This document shows, piece after piece, positions 1-7,505 of a DNA stretch of 64,000 nucleotides; position 1 is the stretch's first letter; every line of letters starts with the position of its first letter. The notes beneath the pieces are model-generated. The model was given only the letters and a program-made list of their open reading frames with translations, ran no database searches and was not told the DNA's origin. The DNA is from Stappia sp. ES.058 (GTDB lineage Bacteria; Pseudomonadota; Alphaproteobacteria; Rhizobiales; Stappiaceae), in NCBI RefSeq assembly GCF_900105595.1, contig NZ_LT629784.1, forward strand, positions 868,001 through 932,000, read 5' to 3'. The position numbers and the translations under genes are program-made.

Positions 1-216
1 GGCCTCGAGGGCCCGGGTATAGAGTCCCAGCTTGTCCCCGAAGTAGTAATAGATCATTCGCTTGGAGGTCTGCGTGCGCGAGGCGATCGTGTCGACCCGC
101 GCCCCGGACAGCCCGTTGGTGGCGAATTCCGACAGCGCCACCGTGAGGATGTCCTGCTTTACCGCCTCCGGATTCTGCGTCCAGCCGCGCCGCTCTGCAT
201 CTGTCGTCATCGCCAT
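1..216 (-). CDS. TetR-family regulator, N-terminal part (runs off window)
   Basis: The minus strand from the ATG at 216 stays open for 72 codons to the window edge. The translation has a TetR-type N-terminal helix-turn-helix: residues around ILTVALSEFATNGL lead into RVDTIASRTQTSKRMIYYYF, the recognition-helix pattern of the family. The ligand-binding C-terminus lies outside the window. The gene is divergent from the shikimate/quinate catabolic operon that starts at 338, so the simplest inference is a local repressor of that operon responding to a hydroaromatic acid or aromatic intermediate. A second in-frame ATG at 210 is an alternative start. The family call is firm; the ligand is a guess from context. 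Confidence 0.85.
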   Translation of the reverse strand, partial: MAMTTDAERRGWTQNPEAVKQDILTVALSEFATNGLSGARVDTIASRTQTSKRMIYYYFGDKLGLYTRALEA

Positions 217-337
217 GTCCCATTTTTACCAAAGCTGTATCAGAAACAAAATGATCCAGTCAGTACACTTTGGCTTGACGAATTGAACCATTTGGAACAT
301 TTTGCCCTTGATGTGTGGAGGGGAGGCCACCGAACGA
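217..337. promoter_or_regulatory. Divergent promoter region between tetR-like gene and aroE
   Basis: This 121-base AT-richer gap separates two divergent genes and should hold both promoters and the TetR operator. A weak sigma-70-like pair for the plus-strand operon is TTGACG (275-280) with a poor -10 about 17 bases on. The repeat CCAAAG (229-234) facing CTTTGG further right is too loose to call as an operator. A clear Shine-Dalgarno, GGAGGGGAGG (317-326), precedes the chosen aroE start at 338. Confidence 0.4.
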
Positions 338-1213
338 ATGAATACAGACCCTGCTGCAGAGACGACGCTGGTGCGGACCGGTTCATTGCGCATGGGCCTG
401 ATCGGCCGGGGAATCCAGCTGTCGCGCACGCCGGCCATGCACGAGGCGGAGGCCGCGGCACAGGGACTGACGTGCCGATACGACCTTATCGACACGGACG
501 CAGGGACTACAGACGAGCTTTCCGACATTCTCGCGTGGGCCGAGGACGAGGACTTTGCCGGGCTGAACGTAACCTATCCCTACAAACAGGCGGTGATCCC
601 GCATTTGCACCACCTGTCCGACGCGGCGCGGCGGGTGGGGGCGGTCAATACCGTCGTTTTCCGAGGTGGCGAGCGGTTCGGTCACAACACCGATTTCTGG
701 GGCTTTGGAGAGAACCTGCGCACCGGCCTGGCGGGCGCGCCCTTGGACGACGTGCTCCTGATCGGCGCCGGGGGCGCAGGCGGGGCTCTGGCCCATGCGC
801 TGAATGACATGGCCGTAGGCCGGATCCGCATCGCCGATACCCGCGACGGCGCCGCAGCAGCTCTCGCACATGATGTCGGACCCCGTGCCGAGCCGGTGGG
901 CGATCTCGCCGGGGCCGCCGCCAGCGCAACGGGCATCGTGAATGCCACGCCTGTCGGCATGGCCAAGCTGCCCGGCACGCCGATCGATACTGGCTTGCTT
1001 GAGCCGCGCCACTGGGTGGCCGACATCATATATTTCCCGCTGGAAACCGAACTTCTGAGGTGCGCGCGCGCCCTGGGCTGCCGGACCCTTGATGGCGAGG
1101 GCATGGCGGTACTCCAGGCCGTCCGGGCGTTCCAGCTCTTCACGGGTCGGCCAGCCGAGCAAAGCCGGATGCGCGCCACCTTCCGCCTTCTGGGGGAGGA
1201 AGCAGCGCCATGA
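338..1213 (+). CDS. aroE: Shikimate/quinate 5-dehydrogenase (AroE/YdiB family)
   Basis: A 291-residue cytosolic NAD(P)-dependent dehydrogenase of the shikimate dehydrogenase family, interconverting shikimate (or quinate) with the 3-dehydro acid. Visible motifs are the substrate loop SRTPAMH (29-35), NVTYPYKQ with catalytic Lys83, HNTDFWG with Asp119, the Rossmann loop GAGGAGGALAHAL, and the C-terminal GEGMAVLQAV segment. The ATG at 338 is chosen over the upstream TTG at 302 because a strong ribosome site sits 11 bases before it. The stop overlaps the next start by four bases (ATGA), so the gene is translationally linked to quiC. Clustering with QuiC, a TRAP importer and AroQ points to catabolic use rather than aromatic amino acid synthesis. 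Quinate versus shikimate preference cannot be read from sequence. Confidence 0.88.
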   Translation: MNTDPAAETTLVRTGSLRMGLIGRGIQLSRTPAMHEAEAAAQGLTCRYDLIDTDAGTTDELSDILAWAEDEDFAGLNVTYPYKQAVIPHLHHLSDAARRVGAVNTVVFRGGERFGHNTDFWGFGENLRTGLAGAPLDDVLLIGAGGAGGALAHALNDMAVGRIRIADTRDGAAAALAHDVGPRAEPVGDLAGAAASATGIVNATPVGMAKLPGTPIDTGLLEPRHWVADIIYFPLETELLRCARALGCRTLDGEGMAVLQAVRAFQLFTGRPAEQSRMRATFRLLGEEAAP

Positions 1214-3093
1214 AGACAGGCATCGCTACCGTCTCCATCTCGGGCAACCTCGAGGAAAAAATCGTGGCCATCGCCGCCGCCGGCTTCGACGGGATCGAGA
1301 TATTCGAGCAGGATTTCATCGCCGATATCCGCAGCCCCAAGGCCGTCGGACAGCGCATCCGGGATGCCGGGCTAGAGGTTATGCTGTTCCAGCCCTTCCG
1401 CGACTTCGAGGGGTTGCCGGGCGCGCTCCGGGCCAAGGCCTTCGACCGGGCCGAGCGAAAATTCGACGTGATGCAGGAACTGGGTTGCGGCCTGGTCTTG
1501 GTCTGTTCCTCGGTTCATCCCGAAGCGCTCGGTGGGATCGACCGGGCGGCGGCGGACTTCGCGGAACTGGGCGAGCGGGCGGCGGCGCGCGGCCTGCGTG
1601 TCGGCTACGAAGCGCTGGCCTGGGGGCGCCATGTGAACGATCACCGCGACGCCTGGGAGATCGTCCGCCGGGCCGATCATCCGAACCTGGGCCTCGTCCT
1701 CGACAGTTTCCATACCCTTGCCCGCGGCATAGACCCCGAGACCATCCGGCGGATCCCCGGCGACCGAATCTTCTTTGTCCAGCTGGCCGATGCGCCGGCC
1801 ATCGACATGGACCTCCTGTACTGGTCCCGTCACTTCCGCAACATGCCGGGAGAGGGCGACCTCCGCGTGACCGAATTCACGCGGGCTGTGATGGCGACGG
1901 GCTATTCAGGGCCGATCAGCCTGGAGATATTCAACGACCAGTTCCGCGGCGGCTCTCCGGGAACCATCGCGCAGGATGGCTACCGCTCGATTGTCGCACT
2001 TATGGACGACGTGCGACGGATCGAGCCCGAGGCGGTGCCGTTCCTGCCGCACTTGCCCGTGCCGGCCACGGTCCGGGACACGGCCTTTATCGAGTTCGCC
2101 GCCCAGGGCGATGATCTCGTGGCGCTCCAGAGGTTGCTGGACAGCCTCGGGTTTCGCCGGGCGGGGCGACATGTCTCGAAGGCGGTATGGCTCTGGCAGC
2201 AGGGCGATATCCGGATTGTCCTGAACGCCGAGACCGAGGGTCACGCGGGGGCCTCCTGGAGCGCGCGCGGCACCACGATCTGCGATATAGGGCTCTACGT
2301 TGGCTCAGCTCCGGACACGGTTACCCGAGCGACGGCGTTGGGCGCAAAGCTCTTCTCGCAGCCGCTCGGCTCCGGAGAGGTCCCGATCCCGGCAATCCGG
2401 GGGCTCGGCGGGAGCGTGATGCATTTCATCGACGACGGCGCCCTCTCGGAGCTTTGGGACGTGGAGTTTCTGCCCGAGGACGAGGCCGCCACGGGCGTCG
2501 GTCTGACCCGGGTCGATCACATCGCCCAGACGATGACTTACGATGAGATGCTTTCCTGGTCGCTGTTTTACACCACGCTTTTCGACATGGCGAAGGCGCC
2601 GATGGTGGATGTGATCGATCCGGACGGGCTGGTGCGGAGCCGGGCCATCGCAACGCCTGAGGGCAATTTCCGGATTACGCTCAATGGTGCCGAAACTCAC
2701 CGAACGCTGGCCGGCTCGTTCCTCGCCGAGGGCTTTGGCGGGTCAGTGCAGCACCTCGCCCTGGCCACCGATGACATATTCGCCACCGCCGTGGCCCTGC
2801 GCGCCACGGGGTTCTCAGCGCTGCCGCTCTCGCCGAACTACTTTGACGACCTTGCCGCCCGTTTCGATTTGGCCCCGGAAGTTCTGGCGCGTTTGCGGAA
2901 GGAGAACATCCTCTACGACGCTGACGGGAACGGAGAATTCTACCAGCTCTACTCGCAGCCCTTCGCAGGGCAACTCTTCATCGAGATCGTTCAACGGCGC
3001 GGCGGGTACGCGGGCTATGGGGCACCGAATGCGCCCTTCCGGATCGCCGCGCAGAAACGACTTCAGAGACCGAAAGGAATGCCAGCCGCATAA
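1210..3093 (+). CDS. quiC: 3-Dehydroshikimate dehydratase, QuiC type (isomerase/HPPD-like fusion)
   Basis: A 627-residue two-domain protein. The first ~280 residues are a sugar-phosphate isomerase/AP-endonuclease-2 TIM barrel (start MKTGIATVSISGNLEEK, a segment GLVLDSFHTLARG, and SLEIFNDQFRGG near the barrel end). The rest is a tandem vicinal-oxygen-chelate region like 4-hydroxyphenylpyruvate dioxygenase (LTRVDHIAQTM, VQHLALATDDI, QLFIEIVQRRGGYAGYG). Length and order match bacterial QuiC proteins such as those of Pseudomonas, which dehydrate 3-dehydroshikimate to protocatechuate. In that family the barrel is the active part. The start overlaps aroE by four bases. The neighbours supply the substrate: AroE/AroQ produce 3-dehydroshikimate and the TRAP system brings in the precursor. 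The alternative annotation is a generic bifunctional isomerase/HPPD-like protein. Confidence 0.87.
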   Translation: MKTGIATVSISGNLEEKIVAIAAAGFDGIEIFEQDFIADIRSPKAVGQRIRDAGLEVMLFQPFRDFEGLPGALRAKAFDRAERKFDVMQELGCGLVLVCSSVHPEALGGIDRAAADFAELGERAAARGLRVGYEALAWGRHVNDHRDAWEIVRRADHPNLGLVLDSFHTLARGIDPETIRRIPGDRIFFVQLADAPAIDMDLLYWSRHFRNMPGEGDLRVTEFTRAVMATGYSGPISLEIFNDQFRGGSPGTIAQDGYRSIVALMDDVRRIEPEAVPFLPHLPVPATVRDTAFIEFAAQGDDLVALQRLLDSLGFRRAGRHVSKAVWLWQQGDIRIVLNAETEGHAGASWSARGTTICDIGLYVGSAPDTVTRATALGAKLFSQPLGSGEVPIPAIRGLGGSVMHFIDDGALSELWDVEFLPEDEAATGVGLTRVDHIAQTMTYDEMLSWSLFYTTLFDMAKAPMVDVIDPDGLVRSRAIATPEGNFRITLNGAETHRTLAGSFLAEGFGGSVQHLALATDDIFATAVALRATGFSALPLSPNYFDDLAARFDLAPEVLARLRKENILYDADGNGEFYQLYSQPFAGQLFIEIVQRRGGYAGYGAPNAPFRIAAQKRLQRPKGMPAA

Positions 3094-3184
3094 TAATCGA
3101 TTGAAAACTTAGGAAAAAAACTTCCATCATACAAAAACAAAAACGCCAACGAACATCGGTGGACATCTCTAAGGGAGGAAACCA

Positions 3185-4177
3185 ATGACACACCTGACCC
3201 GCCGGACCGCGATTGCGGTCGCACTGGCCGCCACCACGGCCTTCATCCTGCCGGGCGCTGCCCTGGCCCAGGACCTGCCGACACTCCGGCTCTCTTCTGT
3301 CGTCTCGGAGAACGACATCCGTGCCGAGGCCTTCGCTGAGATCGCCGAAGCTGTCTCGGACACCTTCGACATGCAGGTTTTCAACGGCGCAACGCTGGTT
3401 GCTCAGGGGTCCGAGATGACCTCGATCCAGCGCGGCAATCTGGAGATGGGTCTCGTTGCGCCGCAGACCATTGCCGAGCAAATTCCGGAATGGTCCATCG
3501 TGACGTCGGCCTACCTCTTCAGCGACGCGGCCCATCTGTCTGCGACCTTCGACAGCGACGTCGGTGAGGAGCTCAAGGGCATGGCCGCCGACGTGGGCAT
3601 CCACATCCTCGCCCCGGTCTACTTCGGCACGCGGCAGGTGAACCTGGCGCCGGAGATCGAGGTAAAGACGCCCGAGGATCTGAAAGGCATCACCATGCGG
3701 ATGCCCGGCGGCGACGCCTGGCAGTTTTTGGGCGAAGCGATCGGCGCGAACCCGACCCCGCTGGCCTACGCAGAGGTCTACACCGCGCTCCAGACCGGCG
3801 CGATCGACGGGCAGGACAATCCGCTGCCGAACGACTACAACATGAAGTTCTACGAGGTAACGAGCCAGATCGTCCTGACCGGACACCTCGTCGGCTTCGA
3901 CGTTCTGGCAATCTCCAAGGAGCTCTGGGACGGCTTCACCCCCGAGCAGCAGGAGGCCCTGCAGTCTGCCGTGGACAAGGCCATCGCCACCTCCACCCAG
4001 CGGCACCTCGACCGCGAGGCCGAACTGGTCCAGTTTTTCAAGGACGAGGGCCTCCGGGTCTACACGCCTGACCGGACCGCCTTCCGCGACTACGCTCAGC
4101 AGAAATACCTTGAGTCCGAGTTCGCTGCGAGCTGGCCCGAAGGAATGGTCAACCGGATCAACGCGATCGCCAAGTAA
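3185..4177 (+). CDS. TRAP transporter solute-binding protein (DctP family)
   Basis: A 330-residue periplasmic binding protein. An N-terminal Sec signal peptide (Arg-rich start, hydrophobic core AIAVALAATTAFILPGAA, cleavage after ALA near residue 28) precedes a DctP fold. Family marks include GITMRMPGG, whose Arg usually holds the substrate carboxylate, and ALQTGAIDGQDNP. The ribosome site AGGGAGGA is 7-8 bases before the ATG. It would deliver an organic acid to the DctQ/DctM permease encoded next. From the operon, quinate, shikimate or dehydroshikimate is the likely ligand; this is inference from context. A 91-base AT-rich gap after quiC may hold an extra promoter. Confidence 0.9.
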   Translation: MTHLTRRTAIAVALAATTAFILPGAALAQDLPTLRLSSVVSENDIRAEAFAEIAEAVSDTFDMQVFNGATLVAQGSEMTSIQRGNLEMGLVAPQTIAEQIPEWSIVTSAYLFSDAAHLSATFDSDVGEELKGMAADVGIHILAPVYFGTRQVNLAPEIEVKTPEDLKGITMRMPGGDAWQFLGEAIGANPTPLAYAEVYTALQTGAIDGQDNPLPNDYNMKFYEVTSQIVLTGHLVGFDVLAISKELWDGFTPEQQEALQSAVDKAIATSTQRHLDREAELVQFFKDEGLRVYTPDRTAFRDYAQQKYLESEFAASWPEGMVNRINAIAK

Positions 4178-4243
4178 GGTGACCTGTCTGATCCGCGCCG
4201 GGCTTGCCCCTCGCGGCGAGCCCGGCGCACAGGGGTTTTATCC

Positions 4244-4771
4244 ATGTCCTCCTCGACCTCACGACCGATCCGCATCCTGCGCGGCGTCGCCGACGCGGTG
4301 CCGGCGACCCTGCTGGCCGTCATGTTCGTCTGCTTCATCATTCAGGTCTTTATGCGCTACGTGATCGACAGCCCCGTCGGCTGGACTGTCGAGGTTTGCG
4401 TCATTGCCTGGCTATGGATCCTGCTCTGGGGACAGTCGGTTTCGGCCGATGAACCGGATGAGATCCGCTTCGACATCCTCTACGGCAGCGTCTCGCCTGG
4501 TGTTCGGCGCTGGTTCCGGATGACCTTTTCGGTCTTGCTGGTCGCCATCTACGCCTGGTCGCTGCCGGCGCTCTGGGATTTCGTGACTTTCATGAAAATC
4601 CAGGAGACCTCCTACCTCGATATACCGTTCAGCTGGGTCTATTCTATTGCGCTGATCTTCTCGGTCGTGTCGATCCTGCGGTACTCCTGGATCTTCTGGG
4701 GTTCCGCTAGCTGGCGGGACGCCGGCGTCAGCTCGGTCGAGGACCTTGGCCGCGGGGATTTTTCGGAATGA
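4244..4771 (+). CDS. TRAP transporter small permease (DctQ family)
   Basis: A 175-residue inner-membrane protein with four predicted hydrophobic segments (about residues 15-37, 45-65, 87-108 and 127-150). This is the usual DctQ size and layout, including WTVEVCVIAWLWILLWG. It is the small membrane partner of the DctM permease in a sodium-driven TRAP importer. The stop overlaps the large-permease start by four bases (ATGA), a tight coupling typical of dctQM pairs. The ribosome site is weak (AGGGG, about 9 bases upstream). Confidence 0.87.
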   Translation: MSSSTSRPIRILRGVADAVPATLLAVMFVCFIIQVFMRYVIDSPVGWTVEVCVIAWLWILLWGQSVSADEPDEIRFDILYGSVSPGVRRWFRMTFSVLLVAIYAWSLPALWDFVTFMKIQETSYLDIPFSWVYSIALIFSVVSILRYSWIFWGSASWRDAGVSSVEDLGRGDFSE

Positions 4772-6063
4772 GCTGGGAATTCGGTGTCGCCGTCTCCCTC
4801 ATTGTCTCCCTCGCCATCATCGGCCTGCCCATCGGGCACGCCATGCTGGCCTCCTCGGTCTTCTACCTGCTGCTGCAGGGGCAGGACATGTCCATCGCCT
4901 TTGAGCAGATGCTGACAGGGCTCTACGGATCCTACGTTCTTTTGGCGATTCCGCTCTTTATCTTCGCCGCCGACCTGATGAACGTGGGCTCGCTGTCGGA
5001 CAAGTTGCTGGACTTTTGCCGCGCCTTCGTGGGCCGGTTCCGGGGCGGGCTGGGGCACGTCAACGTGGTCTCTTCGCTGATTTTCTCCGGCATGTCCGGC
5101 TCGGCCATCGCGGATGCGGTCGGCATGGGCCGGATCATCATCAACCTGATGACCAAGGATGGGAAGTATCCCCCCGCCTATGCTGGCGCGATCACCGCTG
5201 CCTCGGCGATCATCGGACCGATCATCCCGCCGTCGATCCCCATGGTGCTCTATGCTCTGGTCTCGGACACATCGATCGGGTTCCTGTTCCTCGGCGGCGT
5301 GACGCCTGGCCTGGTGCTTGGCATCATGCTGATGGCAATGAACGCCTGGCAGGCCCGCATCCATGGTTACCCGGTGGAAGAGTCGGTGCCCCTGCGAGAG
5401 TTGCCCCGCGTGACCCTTCGCGCCGTCCCGGCCTTGCTTATGCCCGTGATCCTGCTTGTCGGCATTTACGGCGGCGTGACGACCCCGACCGAGGCGGCTG
5501 CGCTCGCAGCGCTCTACGCCTTTCTTGTCTCCACTGTCCTCTACCGCTCCGTCAGCCTGCGCATGGCCTACAAGACCGTCCGCAACTCGGCCAAGTCGAC
5601 CGCCGCCGTCGGTTTTCTGATCGCCGGGGCGCTGGCCTTCAACTACGTGGTAACTGTCGAGCAGGTCCCCAACGTGATCCGCGACGCGCTGGGCGACACC
5701 GAACTGACGTGGGTCACCTTCCTGCTGCTCGTCAACCTGATCCTGCTGCTTCTGGGCTGCCTCCTGGAAGCGAATGCAATCCTGCTGGTCATCGTGCCGA
5801 TCTTCCTGCCCACGGCGATTTCTCTCGGTATCGACCCGGTGCATTTCGGTGTGATCGTTGTGGTCAACACGATGATCGGGCTGGCAACGCCGCCCTATGG
5901 GCTGTTGCTCTTCGTGGTGACCTCGATCACCCGCTCGCCGATCCGCGAGACGATCCGCCACCTTCTGCCCTTTCTCGCGATCATGATCGCGGGGCTCGTC
6001 ATCATCACCTTCCTGCCGGACCTCGTGCTCTGGCTACCGCGGCTGTACGGCTACGGTGGGTAA
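4768..6063 (+). CDS. TRAP transporter large permease (DctM family)
   Basis: A 431-residue polytopic membrane protein with about 12 hydrophobic segments, the normal DctM length. Family motifs include GLGHVNVVSSLIFSGMSGSA, AITAASAIIGPIIPPSIPMV and the C-terminal ATPPYGLLLFV. It is the transport channel of the TRAP system and should couple solute uptake to a sodium gradient. It overlaps dctQ by four bases and is followed after 17 bases by aroQ, consistent with one transcript from aroE to aroQ. A long antisense reading frame over this gene is a codon-bias shadow. Confidence 0.9.
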   Translation: MSWEFGVAVSLIVSLAIIGLPIGHAMLASSVFYLLLQGQDMSIAFEQMLTGLYGSYVLLAIPLFIFAADLMNVGSLSDKLLDFCRAFVGRFRGGLGHVNVVSSLIFSGMSGSAIADAVGMGRIIINLMTKDGKYPPAYAGAITAASAIIGPIIPPSIPMVLYALVSDTSIGFLFLGGVTPGLVLGIMLMAMNAWQARIHGYPVEESVPLRELPRVTLRAVPALLMPVILLVGIYGGVTTPTEAAALAALYAFLVSTVLYRSVSLRMAYKTVRNSAKSTAAVGFLIAGALAFNYVVTVEQVPNVIRDALGDTELTWVTFLLLVNLILLLLGCLLEANAILLVIVPIFLPTAISLGIDPVHFGVIVVVNTMIGLATPPYGLLLFVVTSITRSPIRETIRHLLPFLAIMIAGLVIITFLPDLVLWLPRLYGYGG

Positions 6064-6080
6064 TCCTTTGGAGACTAGAC

Positions 6081-6521
6081 ATGACTGATACGATCCTCAT
6101 CATCAACGGGCCCAACCTCGATATGCTGGGCACCCGCCAGCCCGAGGTCTACGGCCATGACACGCTTGCCGACGTGGAGGCGCTGTGCCAGCGGACAGCC
6201 GAGGACGAGGGCGTCGCCATCGACTTTCGTCAGAGCGACAGCGAGACCGAGATCATGAGCTGGATCAAGCAGGGGCGCGGCGTGACGGCGGGTCTGATCC
6301 TGAATCCCGCCGGCTTCACCTCGACCTCAATCGCGATTCTCGACGCGCTGCTGATCTACGACCTGCCAATTATCGAGGTGCATATATCGCCGCTGTTCCG
6401 TCGCGACGAGTTCCGGCAGCTCTCCTACCCCTCCAAGGCCGCCTCGGCCAAGATCGAGGGCTGCGGCATCCGGGGTTACGAATTCGCGCTGCGCAAACTG
6501 GCCGAATGGGCGCGGGGTTGA
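6081..6521 (+). CDS. aroQ: Type II 3-dehydroquinate dehydratase, with Ser at position 81
   Basis: A 146-residue protein of the dodecameric type II dehydroquinase family (3-dehydroquinate to 3-dehydroshikimate). The start at 6081 has GGAG about 8 bases upstream and gives LIINGPNLDMLGTRQPEVYG. With family numbering it keeps Asn12, Arg19, Tyr24 (the catalytic tyrosine), Asn75, His101 (EVHIS) and Arg108. The segment normally read T-H-T-S is FTSTS, so the usual His81 is Ser, and the next stretch (SPLFRRDEF) is divergent from housekeeping forms. It is the last gene of the quinate/shikimate operon, so a catabolic isozyme is likely. A changed substrate preference is possible. Confidence 0.85.
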   Translation: MTDTILIINGPNLDMLGTRQPEVYGHDTLADVEALCQRTAEDEGVAIDFRQSDSETEIMSWIKQGRGVTAGLILNPAGFTSTSIAILDALLIYDLPIIEVHISPLFRRDEFRQLSYPSKAASAKIEGCGIRGYEFALRKLAEWARG

Positions 6522-6845
6522 CCCTGCTGCTCAACCGAAGCCGTCTTCCTCAAGGATGTGATCGACACCGGATCGAATGTGGTGGGTCAGCAGGTCGAAC
6601 TGTCGCGTCAGTCTTTCGCTCGATCATGAGGTCCCGGAGATCCGCGTGCTGCTTGGACACCGGCTTGCCCCGGAAACCGAGCGTTAACTGTGGAAACTAT
6701 GAAGGCTGTTCACCCGGGGCTGGTCGAGCGGTGATGATTGGAAGGATCGAAGAGACCGGCTGGCCGGTGGCCCGGGCGGAGGCAGCGTTTGGGGGATCTC
6801 GACGCACTGCCAATCGGCGTCAGGACCGGGCCAAGTAGAAATTCG
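6522..6845. other. Degenerate intergenic stretch after aroQ
   Basis: No intact gene is seen. The left part reads briefly on the plus strand as short broken peptides, one ending EIRVLLGHRLAPETER at 6684-6686, which faintly resembles the end of an integrase but is too short to call. The right part overlaps the MFS-transporter stub on the minus strand. No terminator hairpin with a T tract was found behind aroQ. Confidence 0.4.
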
Positions 6846-6898
6846 TCACTTCCAACCAGAAAGGCGATCAGAAATAATAGGATGGTCTGGAGTGTCAT
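6808..6898 (-). pseudogene. N-terminal stub of an MFS transporter
   Basis: From the ATG at 6898 the minus strand encodes a hydrophobic start (TILLFLIAFLVGSDEFLLGP, then VLTPIG) that matches the first transmembrane helix and loop of drug/sugar MFS exporters. Similarity stops after about 30 codons; the continuing frame is Pro/Arg-rich and unlike a membrane protein. The remaining ~360 residues expected for an MFS are absent. It lies directly downstream of the broken MerR gene on the same strand, the usual order of a MerR-controlled efflux unit, so both look like parts of one decayed module. Confidence 0.55.
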
Positions 6899-7282
6899 GT
6901 CCGGGGTCTTCCCTTTCGTTGCTACGGTACGAAAGGGTGCTTTCAAAGCTCTCGATCCGGTCGAGCGTCGCACCGCGCCGGGTCTGCAGGTCAAGGATCA
7001 GGCGGTCGATCTGAGCAAGCTTGTGCTGCAGATCGGCAAGGCCCGCTTCACAGGCCCCGGCACCTTCGTCGGTCAGGCATGGCGCCATAGCCAGCCCCCC
7101 CCCCGCGTCGAGAAGCCGGTCGCGATCATGTCGCGGATCCGGCCCGCTTTCCTCAAATCGCCAGGGCTATACCTGCGATACCCGTTGGCATCTCGCGACG
7201 GTTTGAGCAGGCCCACCTGCTCGTAGTGTCGCAGAATGCGCGCGCTAAGCTTGAGGGACGTCGCCGCTTCCTTGATTTGCAT
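6846..7282 (-). pseudogene. MerR-family regulator broken at a G10 tract
   Basis: The N-terminal frame from 7282 (MQIKEAATSLKLSARILRHY, then EQVGLLKPSRDANGYRRYSP) is a classic MerR winged-helix domain. At the ten-base C run 7095-7104 (G10 on the coding strand) the frame is lost. The coiled-coil part continues in another frame as LAMAPCLTDEGAGACEAGLA, then DLQHKLAQIDRLILDLQTRR, down to 6846. One extra G or two fewer would restore a ~140-residue protein of normal MerR length. Upstream sits a perfect inverted repeat typical of a MerR operator. The break may be a real frameshift, slippage (phase variation) or a sequencing error. Confidence 0.8.
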
Positions 7283-7312
7283 CGTCAGCTCCCTTTCCCA
7301 GACAGCGCTAGA

Positions 7313-7334
7313 ACATTGACACTAACGTCAATGT
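7313..7334. promoter_or_regulatory. Perfect inverted repeat, probable MerR operator
   Basis: ACATTGAC and GTCAATGT form perfect 8-base arms around the spacer ACTAAC, 31 bases before the MerR start codon. MerR regulators bind such dyads inside a promoter with a long spacer. The site is intact although the regulator is broken and no intact divergent target gene follows to the right. Confidence 0.6.
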
Positions 7335-7505
7335 CCAGGTGGTTTACCAGTCGGTCTTGGGCTGAAAGAACCGGCCGTGGCAGCGTGACTCAAACGAAAT
7401 GGCCTCCGGCAAACCCGGTGCGGTTCTATCGTCCAGGGTCCGGCCGGGATTTGGGGAGCGGATTTGGGAGGCAAGGTCAGGGCTGATCGACGGTGAACTG
7501 AATGG

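Noticed and set aside
4639-5961. Minus-strand open frame of 440 codons opposite dctM
   Set aside because: The translation is low-complexity and rich in His, Asp, Gln and Arg, the usual mirror of a hydrophobic membrane protein read backwards.
6640-6686. Possible integrase C-terminal fragment after aroQ
   Set aside because: Only about 20 codons, without the catalytic Arg-His-Arg-Tyr set; too little to call.
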